This document shows positions 5,183 through 6,750 of a DNA stretch of 6,750 nucleotides, piece by piece. Position 1 is the stretch's first letter; the number at the start of each line of letters is the position of its first letter. The notes below the pieces were generated by a model. It did no database searches. It worked only from the letters and a program-made list of their open reading frames with translations, and was not told the origin of the DNA. The stretch spans positions 17,128 to 23,877 of the forward strand of contig DDSR01000227.1 of assembly GCA_002343455.1 (NCBI GenBank), read 5' to 3'. This DNA is from Deltaproteobacteria bacterium UBA2385. GTDB lineage: Bacteria > Myxococcota_A > UBA796 > UBA2385. The position numbers and the translations under genes were made by a program.

Positions 5183-6750
5183 CGGGTGATCACCGGCAGC
5201 TCCTGCAGCTTGATCGCCCGCAGCTCGCCGGCCCGCAGCGAGCGGATGGCCGAGATCGCCGCGTGGGCGGCCCGCAGGGTGGTGATGCAGGGCACGCCGA
5301 AGCGCAGCCCGGCCAGCCGCATCGCCGCCTCGTCGTAGACGCTCTTCTTGCCCATCGGCGTGTTGATCATCAGCTGGATCTGCCCGTTGCGCACATGGTC
5401 GACGATGTCGGGCCGCCCCTCGCGCACCTTGAAGACCTGCCGCGCCGGGATCCCCGCCGCCTCCAGCGCCGCGTGGGTCCCGCCGGTCGCCAGGAGCTGG
5501 AAGCCCATCGCGTACAGAGGGCCGGCGATCTCGGCGATCTGACCCTTGTCCGCGTCCCGAACCGAGAGGAAGATCCCGCCCTCGGTGGGCAGGTTCATCC
5601 CGGCGCCCAGCAGGGCCTTGGCGTAGGCCTCGCCGAAGCTGCGTCCGACGCCCATCACCTCGCCCGTGCTGCGCATCTCGGGGCCGAGCACGATGTCCTG
5701 CACCGAGAAGCGCCGCCAGGGAAAGACGGGCGCCTTGACGAAGTGGAAGCCGCCGCGGTGCATCAGCTCCTCGCGCACCGGGGCGCCCACCGTGTCGGCC
5801 ACCAGCCCCACATCCGCCAGGCTCGCCCCCAGGCAGAGGCGGGTCGCCATCCGCACCAGCGGCCGCGCTGTCGCCTTGCTGACGTAGGGGATCGTCCGCG
5901 AGGCCCGCGGGTTGACCTCGATCACATGCACCTCGGCCCGGCCCTCGGCGTCGCGGGCCACCGCCATCTGCACGTTCATCAGGCCGACCACACCCAGGCG
6001 CTGACCGATGCGCACGGTCGCGTCGATCATCTCGCGGGCCTGCTCGAGCTGCAGATCCACCGGCGGGATCACGCAGGCGCTGTCGCCGGAGTGCACCCCG
6101 GCCTCCTCGATGTGCTCCATGATGCCGGCGATGTGGACCTCTCGCCCGTCGCAGATCGCGTCGATGTCGTACTCGACCGCCCCCTCCAGGAAACGATCCA
6201 GCAGCACCGGGTGCCGCCCGCTGACCTCGAAGGCCTCGGCCAGCGCCGCCTGGAAGTCGACCTCGTCGTAGCAGATCTTCATCGCCCGGCCGCCCAGCAC
6301 GTAAGAGGGTCGCACCAGCAGCGGGAAGCCGATCCGAGTGGCCGCGGCGACCGCCTCGTCCCGGGTGAGGACCATGGCGCCCTCGGGCTGACGGATGTCG
6401 AGCGAGGAGAGCAGCCGGTTGAAGCGCTCGCGATCCTCGCAGAGGTCGATCGCGTCCGCGCTGGTGCCCAGGATCGGGCCGATGCGGTGGCTGAGCTTGA
6501 GCGGCGTCTGGCCGCCGAACTGCAGGATGACCCCCATCGGCTTCTCGCGGGCGATGATGGCCTGCACATGCTCGGCGGTGACCGGCTCGAAGTACAGCTT
6601 GTCGCTGGTGTCGTAGTCGGTGCTGACCGTCTCCGGGTTGGAGTTGATCATGACCGATTCAAAGCCGAGTTCGTCCGCGGCGTAGGCGGCGTGGCAGCAG
6701 CAGTAGTCAAACTCGATGCCCTGCCCGATGCGGTTCGGGCCGCCGCCGAG
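5179..6750 (-). CDS. carB: Carbamoyl-phosphate synthase large subunit, C-terminal half (5' end outside window)
   Basis: CarB makes carbamoyl phosphate from bicarbonate, ammonia delivered by the CarA glutaminase subunit, and two ATP, feeding pyrimidine and arginine synthesis in the cytoplasm. The 523 visible residues begin with GPNRIGQGIEFDYCC and NPETVSTDYDTSD, which mark the start of the second synthetase half, so about the first half of a roughly 1,070-residue protein lies off the right edge. The second ATP-grasp domain follows, with RPSYVLGGRAM (visible residues 147-157), HSGDSACVIPP and EVNPRASRTIPYVSKA (278-293), then KAPVFPWRRF and GPEMRSTGEVMGVG. From about residue 391 comes the MGS-like allosteric domain, including ATGGT, KVREGRPDI and INTPMGKKS. 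No truncation or frameshift is visible. The frame is open to base 6750, so the ATG at 6651 is internal. The TGA stop overlaps the downstream phosphoesterase start. Confidence 0.98.
   Translation of the reverse strand, partial: LGGGPNRIGQGIEFDYCCCHAAYAADELGFESVMINSNPETVSTDYDTSDKLYFEPVTAEHVQAIIAREKPMGVILQFGGQTPLKLSHRIGPILGTSADAIDLCEDRERFNRLLSSLDIRQPEGAMVLTRDEAVAAATRIGFPLLVRPSYVLGGRAMKICYDEVDFQAALAEAFEVSGRHPVLLDRFLEGAVEYDIDAICDGREVHIAGIMEHIEEAGVHSGDSACVIPPVDLQLEQAREMIDATVRIGQRLGVVGLMNVQMAVARDAEGRAEVHVIEVNPRASRTIPYVSKATARPLVRMATRLCLGASLADVGLVADTVGAPVREELMHRGGFHFVKAPVFPWRRFSVQDIVLGPEMRSTGEVMGVGRSFGEAYAKALLGAGMNLPTEGGIFLSVRDADKGQIAEIAGPLYAMGFQLLATGGTHAALEAAGIPARQVFKVREGRPDIVDHVRNGQIQLMINTPMGKKSVYDEAAMRLAGLRFGVPCITTLRAAHAAISAIRSLRAGELRAIKLQELPVITR

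Noticed and set aside
4547..5338. Plus-strand open frame of 263 codons opposite the phosphoesterase
   Set aside because: The minus strand encodes a full PPP signature. The plus-strand translation is Pro/Gly/Gln-rich with no motif and runs on into carB antisense.
1..6750. Mobile element, CRISPR array, prophage or structural RNA gene
   Set aside because: I found no transposase or integrase motifs, no regularly spaced repeats, no terminal inverted repeats and no tRNA-like or rRNA-like sequence in the short intergenic gaps.

Overview
The window is ordinary, densely coding chromosomal DNA from a very high-G+C bacterium, with third codon positions almost all G or C. A eukaryote-like PP2C phosphatase, a large hybrid sensor kinase with a seven-helix membrane receptor module and a helical exported protein would suit a Myxococcota/Deltaproteobacteria-type or similarly signalling-rich lineage. 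This is inference from style; no single gene here fixes the taxon.

Layout: (1) Bases 1-948, plus strand: the C-terminal part of a PP2C-family Ser/Thr phosphatase whose reading frame is still open at the left edge. (2) Bases 949-1137: an intergenic stretch with a bulged hairpin after the phosphatase stop and a small AT-rich island carrying TTGACA inside an inverted repeat, then a clear ribosome binding site. (3) Bases 1138-1812, plus: a 224-residue secreted or periplasmic helical protein of unknown function with strongly biased codons. A 15-bp terminator stem capped by TTCG follows it. (4) Bases 1919-4540, plus: an 873-residue membrane hybrid histidine kinase with an extracytoplasmic domain, a 7TM block, PAS-like, HisKA, HATPase and receiver domains, preceded by a possible short-leader promoter. 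(5) Bases 4553-5182, minus: a small PPP-type metallophosphoesterase of the ApaH/PrpE kind. (6) Bases 5179-6750, minus: the C-terminal half of carB, the large subunit of carbamoyl-phosphate synthase, which runs off the right edge.

The plus-strand genes appear to be separate transcription units: the exported protein has its own leader and terminator, and the kinase starts after that terminator. The minus-strand pair is an operon-like couplet in which the carB stop overlaps the GTG start of the phosphatase by four bases (GTGA). The two blocks converge with only 12 bp between stop codons, where a short imperfect tandem repeat lies. No stretch longer than 300 bases lacks a gene. I saw no tRNA or rRNA gene, CRISPR array, transposase or phage gene. 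Nothing here amounts to an undescribed system; the most open questions are the role of the exported protein, its dyad-bearing upstream region, and the carB-phosphatase coupling.
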